Positions 32,862 through 45,441 of a stretch of DNA of 64,000 bases are shown here, one piece after another. The DNA comes from Sipunculus nudus (taxonomy: Eukaryota > Annelida > Sipuncula > Golfingiida > Sipunculidae). The translations under genes and the position numbers were made by a program. Where the stretch lies: positions 73,005,176 through 73,069,175 of the forward strand of contig CM049316.1 in assembly GCA_026874595.1 (NCBI GenBank). The letters run 5' to 3'. How positions within the stretch are numbered: the stretch's first letter is position 1; every line of letters begins with the position of its first letter. Below the pieces are notes generated by a model that was not told the origin of the DNA, made no database searches, and saw only the letters and a list, made by a program, of their open reading frames with translations.

Positions 32862-34414
32862 GTATTACTTTCTGGTTAAAGAGAACTACGTTTACGTATA
32901 CAGCCTTCACATAAAACAAACTCAGTGGACAATTTTGATTATGCATGATAATAATATATATCGGTTTAAACTGGCTTGGGTTTCTGTAAGGTGATGCATA
33001 TTCTTGACTTTTTGTATCATATTGTGTACTGGAATTCTATTCTAATGATTCGTTCATTGTCGTTCGATACGGGTTCAGCACTCCAGATTGAAAGAAGGCA
33101 TGCTGCGGTTATTGGCCGGACATGACCCGCTTGTGGCTTGTGGCGGCATGCTGTTGCTTTCTCTTGTCACCGGTACAGTAAAACGGTGACAGCTTCTCGC
33201 GAATTCCTGTGAGACTTAGATGGCATCATCCCGTCAATCAGTTCCATCAATTTGCCAACATTTCTCGCTAGGGACCGCCCAGGGTCATTCTCCCAGAGAA
33301 TGAATACCCTAGGTGCTGGTCGGGTAGTGTTAACAACTTAACCTAACCGAGTCAACCGGATATCAAATTATATTATATACAGTATCTCCGGAACAGTAGA
33401 GTTATATTGAAACACATTTCATAAGGTATAAACCCACTACCTTATCATCGTTATCCGAGAGCAACCCTTGAATATTCCCAAATAACCAGCTAATGGGTGT
33501 CACCAGACCTGCGAGGTGGTCCTTACTAGAATTTGTCATCAAATTATGTAAATATAAAAATAAAATCCAACTATGTCCGGAAAAGGGAAACTGATCCATG
33601 AAACTACACTGGCTCATAGGTCCCTGTTTTATAATACCTAATATTTTCGCCCCACGATTTAAGTGGAGCTATGGCAGAAGGGACTGAGGTAGGTTCGAGA
33701 ATAGAGATTTTTAATGTTGCGTTGTACAATTCTCATATAAAGTGTGGTGCGCGTCTATGGTATGAACAAGGTTGAGAGATTTCCGATAAACCCAGGGAGA
33801 CAACTTCATTGAAAAGTCATATACATTTGTCCTTGCTGATGTCTAAAGTGATATCCATTAAACCGAGTATAAATATTCTAGTTCCATAAGACTTATTATA
33901 CACCGGCCACGCATGTCATCAACCATATACAGATACCTCGGCCCATTCCATACAACGCGAGATGCCTGGGCCGTATCATTGCCGATTATTAGCATTTATA
34001 TCGGCTCCCATGTGATCTGTATCAGTCTGAGTTAACTGGGAATCGGCACTCTGGTCCCTACGGAGCCTGTTTAACATTGGTTCAATCTTAAAACCAGTGA
34101 AATATTTCCTACTGTAACATGTAACCTAAGGTGGCGGATTGCGCATGTGCGGAAGTTTGGAGTCACCAGCTGCATAATTCTCTGGTTCGTCTCGGTGCCA
34201 AATGTCCTTGTGTATTTATTTTTTTTTATTCTAATGAGCGCCTCACTTGTTATAAACATATGAATATGGACTGAGCGACAGGTTTCCGCAATCGGCATTT
34301 TCTGGCATAATTTGAAAAATAGTTCAGTTAATTTTCTTTAGTTAATAAATGTCATATTTCGGAATATGCCTCATTTAATCCTGCCCGAAAATAGAGCTTA
34401 TTGTATTGATAATG
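32862..34414. other. Intergenic DNA, no gene seen
   Basis: A small palindrome TCATTCTCCCAGAGAATGA lies near 33286. Further exons of the lectin-like gene were looked for and not recognised. Confidence 0.45.
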
Positions 34415-35294
34415 TGTTATGGAACCTAAGAACAACAGATCACGTAGTTGTGACGAGTATAAATTTGGTTACGGAGATCAATAAAAATCAGATTCTGTAA
34501 AACTAGGCATCGTGAAATGTCTAGGGGAATGAACAAAGAAGTCCGCAGTTTTTTTGTTAACAAATAATTATAATTTATTCTTGAAATAGCCCTAACATTA
34601 TAATACATTAAATCAATACGATTACACAGTATAACAGCAGTATAACAGCAAATCAATACAATTACACAGTATAATGAATAAAGTGTACATTACCAGTGCC
34701 CGGACCTAGGGTTTGATTCTTGATACCACCACTGTCGCAGCTCTACAAGTTCTTTAAAACATATAACCCAGTTGAACAGTTCTTTTCAGAGAAAAATAGT
34801 CCAATGTAATCCCGAAAACAATCTGTTGCAATCTGTTGTAAAAAGTGAAGTTCTCGTAGTAATCCCAAAGGCAAACCGAAGACTATATAAAATCCGTTAC
34901 AAATATCGAAGAATATCTTTAACTGCTGCAATTATCGGAAAGGTCCACGAACTGACCCACACTCTCCGTGTCCGGTGTAATATTTTTCTTTCTCTCCTCT
35001 CTCCTTTCGGCTCTAAACATAGCCCCTATTTATGTTTTCACCCTAAGCCTAGAAACTTAAATTTCCCGAACATCCCAAAGAACACAACAAGACACACGTG
35101 CTCATAGAGCGCGAACAGCCAAGAAAACTCCATATCAGCACGACAGCGAGCGCTGTACCTACATACCAGGGTTCAACCAGTACAGATTACACCGAACGCT
35201 GTGTCTCAACAGTCTACACGCCACAGCAACGCCCTATGTCTGCGCTACACGAATCAGAATGTCAAAAGACACATGCAACACTCTCCCGTGCACA
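34415..35294 (-). mobile_element. Solo-LTR-like copy 2, inverted
   Basis: On the minus strand it begins TGTGCACGGGAGAGTGTTGC (35294) and ends CTTAGGTTCCATAACA (34415), paralleling copy 1 at 16519-17224. Shared inner landmarks are a GGTTGAAC block, TGTTCGGGAA, CATAAATAGGGGCTATGTTT, an AG-rich tract, a GATTGTATTGATTTG block and TAGACATTTCACGATGCCTA. It is about 170 bp longer than copy 1 and well diverged. No internal region or clear target duplication was seen, so it is an old independent insertion. Confidence 0.7.
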
Positions 35295-38200
35295 ATAAAT
35301 CAGGGCCTGCCAATCACAAATGTGCGTAGCCATTTAACACAAAAATATGCACTGGCTTGTTGGATGTTATCCTCCCGTTTGCCATCTAGGCCAATGCGAA
35401 GGAAATGCCGAACAAGTCGGCTTAATAAATCTAAATATGTTTCACTCATACTCTAGCAAAAAGATGACATTATCAGCCATACGAACCTCACTGAACTCCA
35501 GGCACCTAAACTTTCAGAACCACAGTGAGCACCTATCAAATTCTTAAAACAACTTGCTTGTTCCGCATTCAGAATACTTTGAGATAAAAAATTATATAGA
35601 AACAAAAATAATTTGATATTCAGACTCAGATTTAAAAAAAAAATATGCGCATGCAAGTTAAATTCAATTGTACGATGATTCGTGGATATAAATTGTATGC
35701 CAGTAACTGCTTTTTAAAGATAGGCTGGATGTCGTGTTTCTACAGTAATATATATTGGTAAAATTGTTTTGAACCAAGTGTTTTAATCACAATTCTATAA
35801 ATTATACATTTTATATAAAACTCCATAATATATAATAATGCTTATCAAACCCTAATATCATAGTCGACTAGGGAAATATACACTTATCTGTGTGACCTTT
35901 ATCTTTACAACATTGCAAAAAATAGTTGGGTCTCTGGCGGGTTGCAAATTTCCAGCACATAAGAAAAGTACATCACATCTTAACAATTATAACGGAGATT
36001 TCTAGGTATACCAAAAACATGTTAAAGTATCTTATGAACAACGAAACAAAAACAACAGATACCCAGTGGAGTGGCTCATCTCCTTCGTGTTTCCTTACAG
36101 TCACCATTACTTTGGAAATTGAATTAGTTTAGTTCGATTTCGGAGTGCCACACATCCCATAATAGTTGGTCCATCGAAGGATAGTCCGTAGTAGGGATAC
36201 TTCAACAAACGATGTGGACGCGTAAACAGGGCTCACTCGAGGGGGCTGGTTCTATCAAAGCAAGGACGGACGTAAGTTTAATTTACTCTGCTTCTTTCAT
36301 ATTTTTCCTAGGTTTGCATGTGACGTATAGATGGCGCTGCATTTATTAATTAAAAAAAAAACAGCTGACTTGCCCCATTCTTCCCCACTCTTCCCAGAGT
36401 TTCACACAAAAGTATATTAACAACTTTCTTCGGATACTAAATGTACCTCTTTTGCAAGGAATACACTGCATGCTTAAAGAAATATATACTTTTCAGGTTC
36501 ACATTTATATATGTGTATATCTTACATATATAATTTTAAAAGTTTTAGTAAAGATTAAAAATAAAGACTTCGTTCCTGGTTACAGGTGCCTTTAGGTTGA
36601 CTCCTTATATATGGAAGGTTGATCTCGAGGCAGAGAACGAATACAATTGTGCCGTGGCTTTATTCATAAACAGGCCAATCCAACTTTAACCTGAAAACTA
36701 CAATTCAAAACAAGCATTTATTTGTTCAAGTACTTCAATCTCTGAGATGAAATCACTTGAAAAATGTTAAGACACCCTCCTTCATAATGACATGCACTCT
36801 ATATCTTGCAAGGCTTCAGCCTCAATGGGACGTACTGTAAACATAAATGATCAGTTATGCGATCTACGAATAAAATTATACACAAACACGCTTCAGTATG
36901 TAAACGGTGTAAAAATATATCTGTTCTTCATTTAGCTGGTGATATTTATAAAAATCCATGTTCGTGTCCATGTTCGCGTATTCCTGTTCCATCTATATTA
37001 GTATAATATATTGTATTAAAAACACACTCCCATATAGATACTCGTATACTTCTTCAGCAGCCAACGTGACCGTGTGACAAATAAAAGGTTTAGTCTCATA
37101 ACCTAAAATACAGCAAGTCTAAATTGAATCTGGTGTTCATAGATGAACAACTCATATTTTCTACTCTTACATAACATACTCTTTTCTACTCTGTCCCTTT
37201 CTATTTCCCTAAAGATTTAAGTATATGTTGACCAGAGCATGTCCTCAAGGCCTGTTTGTGTAAGTTTCTGTGCACAATGTATAAATAAATTGTTTAAAAT
37301 AAATAAATTGTTGATAGTACATTTGTTGACCCATCTTGTCTGCTAATACATCAGACCGATAATTTATTAAATTAAGGATTCTTGATTCAAGCGTTTATGT
37401 TTATTTCTGGTAGTTAATTTTATTGGAAATAATTCGGATATTTATATTTTCGGTCTCGCAGTTTTGTAAGAATTTGTATTTAGATGTAAGAATTTATTAA
37501 ATAATCCCGTAATACCTTAATACGTTGTAGGAAGGGGGCCCGCACCTGTTACCACGAAGGCAGTGGCCGTGTCAGTTACCTGATAATGCCTCATCTTACA
37601 AATGATTTATTTTGGTATACCCATTAAAGCTACATACAGGTTTTCGTATGGAACAAAAAAGTGCAGTGACTAGAGTATAAAAAGTGTTTTTAATGGTCAA
37701 ATATTCAATACATATAGATGTGTTGAACATGGATCCATGGACATATGATAACCCAAGTTCTTACGCTGATACCTAAACATGATACTCCATACCAATATAT
37801 AATAAATTATCAATACCATCATCTGGTCTTACTCAACACTTAGAATATACAATGCAACAAACAAACTCTCAGTCCTCTGGTGACATTATGTCTTCGTTTT
37901 TTCTTTAATAATATTTTAGGTACGTTTTATCTGAAGCTGGTATATTTTAGGGATAAAATTTTAAATAACAAAATGGATTAAGTAATATATTAATGCTAAT
38001 GCTATATATATATATAAACTTATTTCCTGTGTTGTGTCAAACGAGAATATGGGAGAATATAACTCGGCCAGTTTACATGCTAGAGAGCTATGTTTTGATA
38101 TTTTTTGTAGCATTTGGTATGCCTTCATTGACTCAACTGTATGTTTCGTCAAATCTAGTAAGCTACTGTAAAACGAGCGAGATTTAACAAATATTCCATC

Positions 38201-38534
38201 AACTTGTTCAATTAGACAGGATCTAGTTTACTGCGTTTTTAGAATTTGACCAGAGCACAAGTCTCATTATTCTACACGACATTGGCAGTCAAACGAGAAA
38301 AAGCAATATTTCACGAAAGTGCTTATACCACTGTTACGTATCATGCAAGAGAGATCTGGTGTTCTTCTTTAGCTCTACCTAATCTAGTCTAGTTAAATTG
38401 ACACTGATTTATTGTCAACCAATTTTGTAATAGGTGTGGACTGAACTTTCATTTTTCTTTCCTTCTTTCTGTATATCTTTCATTTATTTCGTATTTCTAT
38501 TTATTGCATATAATGTACTTTACTTACTTGTAGA

Positions 38535-38565
<31 letters not shown>

Positions 38566-39040
38566 CGTGTGTATAAACTACACCTGTTTGATAAAAAAAA
38601 GGAATGCTTTTATATCATTTTCAGACGACTGTGTGATGATTACATCTTAATATGAAGTGTTTTGTCATGCTTAGGACTATTTCTCTCATGCGAATTCAGT
38701 GCGAGGTAAGATATTTTTTTCTTGATGCCTAAAATCAGAGATTATATTGATGTCACGTAACAAAAACTTTATAGTTTTACTTCAAGTTAAACAACCCATT
38801 TTGGGCCTTTTTGCGATCGGATGAAGAGCACTATTTCGGGAGAAAATGATATGCGCGTGCTCAGGATAGAAATGAGTTCTGGTCATTTTTTAACATATAT
38901 GTTAAATAAGCTTGACGAACTTGCCGTCATGTCCGTCAGACCGCTTGGCCATAGTCCCCTTCGTCAGTTATATGTCGTTTGCGTTATGTTACTTGCACCT
39001 ATGCAAGGCTTTGTATCGGCATAAATCACATCTTAAATTA
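35295..39040. other. Intergenic DNA, no gene seen
   Basis: Frames up to 73 codons without supporting signals. Short TA and TG microsatellites at about 38008 and 38536-38572. Confidence 0.5.
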
Positions 39041-39041
39041 G

Positions 39042-39391
39042 TCCATTATGCCAAAATAAAAAAAAGTATGGTTCTCAGGCACTTTTTTTTCAGAAATCAA
39101 TGCGGGCGGGCGCTTTTTTTATTTTAATTTTTTTGGTATGTTTCGATTAAAATGTCAAATGATAAGGGAAAAGCATGAAAATAACAGTTTTATTTTGCTA
39201 AATAAGTAAAAGCACTACAAAACAAAGGAAATTGTATGGTTTTATCTTCTTGAAAGAAATGTCGGAGCGGCAGCAGCTCAAAATTGGAAAGTTTTTTTTG
39301 AAAATAAAAATAAAAATTTTTGATGCGGGGGTTTAAAATTGATGCGGGCGGTGCCTGAGAACCATACCTTTAATTTTTTTGGCCTAATCCA
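39042..39391. mobile_element. Inverted-repeat element of about 350 bp
   Basis: Left arm 39042-39082 (TCCATTATGCC ... AGTATGGTTCTCAGGCAC) and right arm 39351-39391 (GTGCCTGAGAACCATAC ... GGCCTAATCCA) are reverse complements with small differences in the A/T run. Three direct GATGCGGG-type words lie between the arms. No coding capacity. This is probably a non-autonomous DNA element. Confidence 0.7.
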
Positions 39392-40239
39392 CCCTGGATC
39401 CCCCCGGTGAGCCTGACCATAACCACAGGCAAACAAAGGAACCACCTGACGCAACGGAGCCCCTTGTCTTCTAACTTAATAGTTACTAGGTACAGGTACA
39501 GTTTCCAGTGGATTGGAGCCATTCCTGCCGGTATGAGCCTAGCTGGGTTTTTGCCAGGGTATGTTCCGAATTGTGTTCTTTCTGATCCTTCCTGATACCC
39601 GTGATGTTTTGAATGCCGGCCATTGGCACCACATAGGCCGACTGTCCTTTCAGAACACAGCTTCGAATCTTTAACGAGACCTGGCCTGCCGTCAGAACAC
39701 ACAACCAGCATTTACCGTACGTGGGATACAAGCACGTCTTGACTAATTTACGCAGACGACTAATTCAATAGTGCTGGAAAAAAAGAAAGTGAGAAAGTAC
39801 TTTATATATTGACAGGTTCTGAGACTTCTATAATTTAGTTTAGTTTCAACATGATGAACCTCCTTGAAAAAAATGGAAACTTTTTTTTAATGCCGAGACT
39901 GGTCGCATGGTTTGGGCGCATAGGCGTGACAGTTCCCGAATGACAGCGAGTTCCGTGGCCTGTCACATTAGTCCAGCCCAAGCCGTCTGAAAATTGACAA
40001 CACGCCGCTTTGACCTCTGATATATTGAATTTTTATGATATTTCAGGTAGGTATTCATTTAATTATTTTTAGAATTGGCAGGAATAGGACGTATATATAC
40101 TCGTCAAGTATGATATTCAGTGTTATTAGTCATACGAAGTGCTCTTTTTTATATATCTTTACCTGCATGGAAAAAATTCCTATTTACATATATTTACCAT
40201 ATATTTTACTTTCACGGCATTACACAGAATTAACCTTCA

Positions 40240-40304
<65 letters not shown>

Positions 40305-42514
40305 ATATCACTGATCAGTTCATAAATCACATAAGCAAAATCAAGGTATCCTTTTTTAATGAATTTGAGCAAATACAGAACACTTGATTTTTCAATCATT
40401 AGTCTTTTCTTGAAACAGATACTTTACCTCTGTTGATGCATAGGAAGTTCACTCTTGAACGGACGTTTAAGCGATTGTTTGGGCCGAATAATTTCCGCCA
40501 TTTGGAGAGGAATTATAATTTACTCCTTGTTTTTTGCAACTTCATGCAAAATGAATTCAGCGAATTTTGATGAAAGTTTGTGGTGGTTTACTGTAACACC
40601 CAAGAAATAAATTCTTTGTCCACAGGAGGTCAGTTGTTATATTGTGTTTCAATATTTTATACATCATTCTGATGCAGAACGATTCCTTTGTCCCCGGTAG
40701 TGTCCGCCTATTCGTTTATACAAGGGGCCGCGTCTGTTCTGCCGCCTACCGGGTAAACCCATGATAATGGCATGTGATATTGTTTAGCAATGGAAAGTCT
40801 TGTCAGAAGATTATGACGAAGGTTTGTTGACACCAACTACACAATTGTAGTTCTCCTGCCTGAACTCAAAGTCACTTAAACTAGTAAAAGGGTCTCAAGT
40901 AAATTTATCGAATTCCCTACATAACTCTCTAAATAATGAAATTCTTTAAAATGTCGAATTTGTAAATTCTAAAGTGTATTTCACACCATATCCACAGCGC
41001 GGTTTAAAATTGAATACGTCATGTAATGTAACTGAGTTCAAATGAAAATGATACTTTCGTCACTGAAGTCCCCTTGGCAGACGGAGCATGCCGCGAATTA
41101 ACTTTAAAGGGAGCATGCATGTCTATGACTACAAAAGCGGTAGAATGCTAAACCCTAATACAACCTAATAACTCTGTTATATGCAGTGATATATAATTCA
41201 ATGTAGCATATAATTAATAATAAAACAAAATGAGGTTCAATTAGGAAAATAAACTTTAAAGTTATATTTTATAAACCAAGCTGAAATTAATGAGGCGATA
41301 CTTCCCTAATTACCCCAATACATAAACAAGCTATTTAAAAACTTTAATATAAATCTAAATAAAAATAGCATAGCGATGGTAACCTGGGAGTTTCTTGACA
41401 TGTTACAATATGTTTTAATTCAGGTATTTCTTTTTTATTCACCAAGAAGTGAGGTCACAGTAAAAGGTTTTGGGGGTTAACTCACCAAGACCAACTATTT
41501 ATAATAGGTTGTGTGTATCATATATTGTCTAATGCTCTAAATATATTATAATCCATTACTTTTAAAGGTTAAGCAATAATTCATCGATATACAAATATTC
41601 AAATTGAGAAATTATATATGTATTGATTATAATAACTGAACCATGTCTATCAGACAAATCAAACTTATAATAATTGTAGAGGATAAACATACATCAACAG
41701 CGATTAGCTATACGCTTAACACTTTCTGTTACATTTTGCAGATAGATACATGTAGTAAGCTTACCTTAGGGCACTCAATGGGTTCTCCAGTAACCAAATA
41801 GGTACCCGCAGCCACATGAAGTCGGAGAAGGCTGTCCTTTTTTTTCAGGCTGCTTCGTCTAATAAGCTGTCAGAAGCGGGCCCGGCGCACTCTCGAGAAA
41901 CAGTGTGCTGCCTTGCAAATTTAAGCCGGCAATGACACGCCCGTTTCAAAGCTCAAGGCTTAAGAAGATACGCCATCACTATTGACGTCAGAGCCTTTAG
42001 CGGAGGAGGGTACAGGATTTAAGAATGGTGGGAGTGAGAGTGTGTGTAGGGGGAGGGGGGCAGAGGGGGAGGTTATGTAAAGGGGCCACCCCCTTTCTTA
42101 GTGTAAAACCTTTTGAAAATGTGACGCCCTGGCGCAATCTAGGGTAGGTTTAAAGCATCATGGTGCAAAATCGGACTGTTTTAGCTATTAACCGCATATG
42201 TTACTGTTTCCAATATTAGATAGTTTGAAGAGGGGGGAGGGGTTGCTAGATGGGACTGCGCTAAATCGGACCCTTTGGGGACCATTTACTGACTCTCATT
42301 TATGATCAATTAAATTAACTTATCTCTTACAGTTACCCATTTTTTTATATTGCTAAATATTACGCAATACGTCATCAGCCCAAAAATTATAACAACCTAT
42401 TAAGTCTGCCACCAGATTCCTCACCGCATGAAATAATTTACGTTTGTAGGTTTAGTTAATTTGAGCATACATTTACAGTTTAGCATTTTTAAACATTATA
42501 AGATTTTTTTCCAG
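39392..42514. other. Intergenic DNA, no gene seen
   Basis: A 113-codon minus frame at 39370-39711 overlaps plus-strand frames and has no recognisable domain. A (TA)n run is listed separately. 41840-42060 is more GC-rich, ending in a G/A-rich tract, and could be regulatory; nothing proves it. Confidence 0.45.
40243..40302. repeat. (AT)n microsatellite
   Basis: About 30 uninterrupted AT units, flanked on both sides by TGATATCA-like sequence (CAGTGATAT / ATTGATATCACTG). Confidence 0.95.
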
Positions 42515-42754
42515 CTGTGGCAAAGTCTATCCAACTGGAGGCCCTTCACATATAAGCGAGCTGTAAATTATGTACCCCCCCCCCCCGAAAAAAAACCTGC
42601 AACCACTGGTTTTGACGTTACGATGTTACTCAATGACGTTGAGGATGAAATGGCGCTAACAGAGGGGATACATCAAACAAATCAAGGCGATCAGGAAATC
42701 TCGTTGACAACGGCAAATTTGGGACACATCGACGTAACACGGAGAAATACCTGA
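42515..42754 (+). CDS. Candidate 3'-terminal coding exon, unknown protein
   Basis: A strong acceptor (AGATTTTTTTCCAG) precedes LWQSLSNWRPFTYKRAVNYV, then PPPPEKKPATTGFDVTMLLN, DVEDEMALTEGIHQTNQGDQ, EISLTTANLGHIDVTRRNT and TGA. The acidic, Thr-rich, unbiased composition contrasts with the F/I/N/K-rich random frames nearby and looks like a cytoplasmic tail. It contains a C12 run followed by A8, which could shift the frame if miscounted. I do not recognise the family and could not find upstream exons, so this may be an orphan exon or chance. Confidence 0.35.
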   Translation: MWQSLSNWRPFTYKRAVNYVPPPPEKKPATTGFDVTMLLNDVEDEMALTEGIHQTNQGDQEISLTTANLGHIDVTRRNT

Positions 42755-42799
42755 GGAGATAGACAAGCACTGACAGTAAACTTAATTATATATATGTAT

Positions 42800-42862
42800 A
42801 TATATAAAACTCTCGCCTAACGACCACTTCAATTAAATGACCACCTCAAAGTAACAACCACT
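42800..42862 (+). mobile_element. Fragment related to the GACCACC TIR element
   Basis: CTCGCCTAACGACCACTTCA and AATGACCACCTCAAAGTAAC resemble the GACCACC arms of the element at 27121. It sits between TA microsatellites. Only one end is visible. Confidence 0.45.
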
Positions 42863-42870
42863 ATATATAT

Positions 42871-42901
<31 letters not shown>

Positions 42902-42902
42902 T
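42863..42902. repeat. (AT)n microsatellite
   Basis: AT repeats with a single interruption. Confidence 0.9.
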
Positions 42903-43198
42903 TATATATTTATATTTATTTATATATTTAAATGGCTATTTATATAATCAATCGTCACTGTATAGAGGATATTGTTCCACCAATGTGTTCTGTCTGATGA
43001 CCTGCCACTGCGTTTAAACACAAGAACAGAAATATTTAATTTGTAGCAGCGTGATAACTTATACTTTATACAAAAGGTGATTTTTAAATTTCCAGTGTTT
43101 TATTTGATAATTATGATACGTGTATATAACATTAACTGATACAAATATATATATGATGGTATTCACATTTAGGAAACGGTAAATTAACTCTCGGAGAG

Positions 43199-43701
43199 CA
43201 GTGATGTTGGACTCGAATCCGGACTAGGACTCGAGTCCACTTTTAGGGACCTGGACTTGAGGGTCCTGGACTCGGACTTGGAGGTAACGACTCGAGGAAT
43301 CAGGCCGAGTGTATCTCGAGTCCAATAGAAAGAAAACTCTGTCATATATTATAAAGACTCTACTAACAGAATAATACAAAATAATAACAGTATATTAATT
43401 AATTTTTCCCATGCATCGGGAGCTATAAATATAATTAACTGTTATAGTTAAAGCATGTGTGAACCATAACTATAACTTAAAAATGTACATGGTAATCTGA
43501 AACTTTTCATTTTAAAATGTTCTTTAAGGATATTGATATTTGACTCGGACTTTGACTTTGACTCGGGTTCCAAGTGACTCGGACTCGACGAAGGGGGACT
43601 TGGAATCTGACCTCCAGGACTCTGACCTGGACTCGGACTCGTACAGCCTGGACTAGGATTTGCACTCGGACTCGGATGGTGTGGACTGGACTACATCACT
43701 G
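43199..43701. mobile_element. TIR element rich in GGACTCG words
   Basis: CAGTGATGT at 43199 and its reverse complement ACATCACTG ending at 43701 bound a 503-bp segment. Next to both ends are many GGACTCG / CGAGTCC words in both orientations, giving the ends extensive self-complementarity; the middle (about 43340-43540) is plain AT-rich. It is non-coding. The 8-bp flanks TCGGAGAG and CCTGAGTG match at only five of eight positions, so a target duplication is not claimed. Likely a MITE-like DNA element. Confidence 0.7.
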
Positions 43702-43930
43702 CCTGAGTGTCATGACACATTCATGTTTTAAGGGTGGGTGAATCAAGCTCATTATGTTCTGTTCACCGTTTTGAATTTCTCTTGTGTAATGCTTTTGGCT
43801 TACTGTACTATACTCCGTTTGTCTTTCTGTTTTATGCTCAGCTTTTCCTTCCTGTCTGTGCTCTGTTTGCCTCTGTCCATTTCTCTCAAAAGTATTTTTT
43901 TTTTCAAAGCGATGTTGCTGAATAGTTGGT

Positions 43931-44260
43931 ATTGAGAGGTAAAAAAGGTAAAGTCTGTTGGGCTTTTACAACCGAGTCTACTGGCTCATCATGCCGGAGC
44001 TTATCCAGGTTTCTGTTGCGTGAAGCGACTTAGGAGTTGAACTCCTCCTGGATAGGACGCTGGTACGTCGCAGGTTACCTTCCTAGTATTTACTAGTACC
44101 CATTTCTGCTGCTAGGTGGACATAGGCACATTTGTGGTTGGAACCTTGCCCAAGGGTTTTGGCACGATGAGGGGTTTGACCTGGATTCGAACTCACGACC
44201 TTTCGATCCTGAGCCCGGCACCTAAACAATTACACCACCGCCCCCACGGGCATTGAGAAG
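43931..44260 (-). mobile_element. tRNA-derived SINE with target-site duplication
   Basis: On the minus strand it opens GGCGGTGGTGTAATTGTTTA (tRNA-like head, A-box region), then GTCGTGAGTTCGAATCC (B box). A body with CATCGTGCCAAAACCCTTGG follows, then CCGGCATGATGAGCCAG, and an AAAGGTAAAAAAGG-like tail. It is flanked by ATTGAGAGG (43931-43939) and ATTGAGAAG (44252-44260), a 9-bp duplication with one mismatch. Full length is about 312 bp. Central conserved blocks of this kind are typical of animal SINE superfamilies. Confidence 0.85.
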
Positions 44261-45325
44261 AGTAATTATTTTTTTTAATAGGGCGCTTAAATTTTGTTCG
44301 CGGAACATCCACTGGTGAACATTCATGCTTTCTGAGTGTATTTCCAATACGGCATTCTACAGGGACACTAAGCCTGACTTGGTCCACGTGTGCTCAAAAA
44401 GGACATTTGTTAAACCAAAGAGCTCATATTTTTTTTTCATGGAATACCGGCAACCATTTGAATGATTAAAAAATTAGTTTCTCAACTGTTTAAGCGTCAT
44501 GTTCATCGAGTTGTCACGTGATTCCAAGGGAGAGGTCCCATTTCTCGGAAACCTTTCTTCTGACAAAACCTTAAACATTCTTTTATCTTTCAGTGAATAT
44601 AATACTTTACATCCTTTATTATCCTGCAAAAGGAAATACGATAAAACATTAAATGCCTTTTTGGAATTGTACAACGGACAGCAGTAAACTAACGCGGCCT
44701 TGAAAAGAAATAACATACAAATGGAACATCAACTCTCCTTAGGTACTCGGAACATTTCGGTCGGATCCGCTGGCTTCTGGTCTCGGATGTATATAGAGCC
44801 CACCATGGAAAGTCCTGCAAAAAATTAACATCTATAAAAAATTAACATCTATAAAAAGCTGTTACTTTAGATGCTAAGAAGGCTACACTGTAAATTAGAA
44901 ATCCGCATCCCAAAGGATACATGCCTACGCCATGGGGGCACAAGTTTCAAAACGCCCTGAGAACACACTGGACTCCGTGGCCTGGACAGGCCGCCGGGCC
45001 ACAATACGCCGCGCATGAGGCTGGACCTTCTGTACATTCACTTATTTTTTGGCCGATATTCCCATGTTCATTCGTGCACAAGTGACCGTTCATTTTTAAA
45101 TATTCCTTGATGACGCTCCAGAATCCGGATAAGATGCTGGATGAACACCTAAATCTAATCAATTCTGCCTTGGCCCATTCCCGAAATACCTGACAGAGGC
45201 AACAATATTCACCCGTGTAGATGGGGCGTCTGATTCACGAAAGTTACATTTTCGCGATAATTTTCCTTGCTGGTAACTCGGACACTTCGCTCAAATCCTT
45301 CCCATGCAGACGAGGTCTTATAGTG
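44261..45325. other. Intergenic DNA, no gene seen
   Basis: A short tandem AACATCTATAAAAAATT duplication at about 44828-44860. Minus frames of 64-82 codons are unsupported. Confidence 0.5.
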
Positions 45326-45441
45326 TTCTGTGCAGTCAAATATGCTGCATGATTAATGAGCCAATGTATTGGAATATAAATGTGAAAGGGTTTGTCTGAC
45401 AGAAAGGTGGGCTTGCTGAAGGGCAGAACACCCAATAATAG
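45326..45441 (+). repeat. Dispersed repeat, copy 1
   Basis: TTCTGTGCAGTCAAATATG ... AATGAGCCAAT ... GGAATATAAATGT ... TTGTCTGACAGAAAGGT ... GAAGGGCAGAA ... CCCAATAA recurs in the same order and orientation at 61382-61491. High similarity suggests a fairly young element; no ends were defined. Confidence 0.8.

Noticed and set aside
39370-39711. 113-codon minus-strand protein
   Set aside because: Overlaps a plus-strand frame, begins by the edge of the 39042-39391 element, and shows no domain or splice context.
43734-43935. Two overlapping hydrophobic frames next to the SINE
   Set aside because: They are in different frames of the same T-rich DNA, end at the SINE target site and have no supporting signal.
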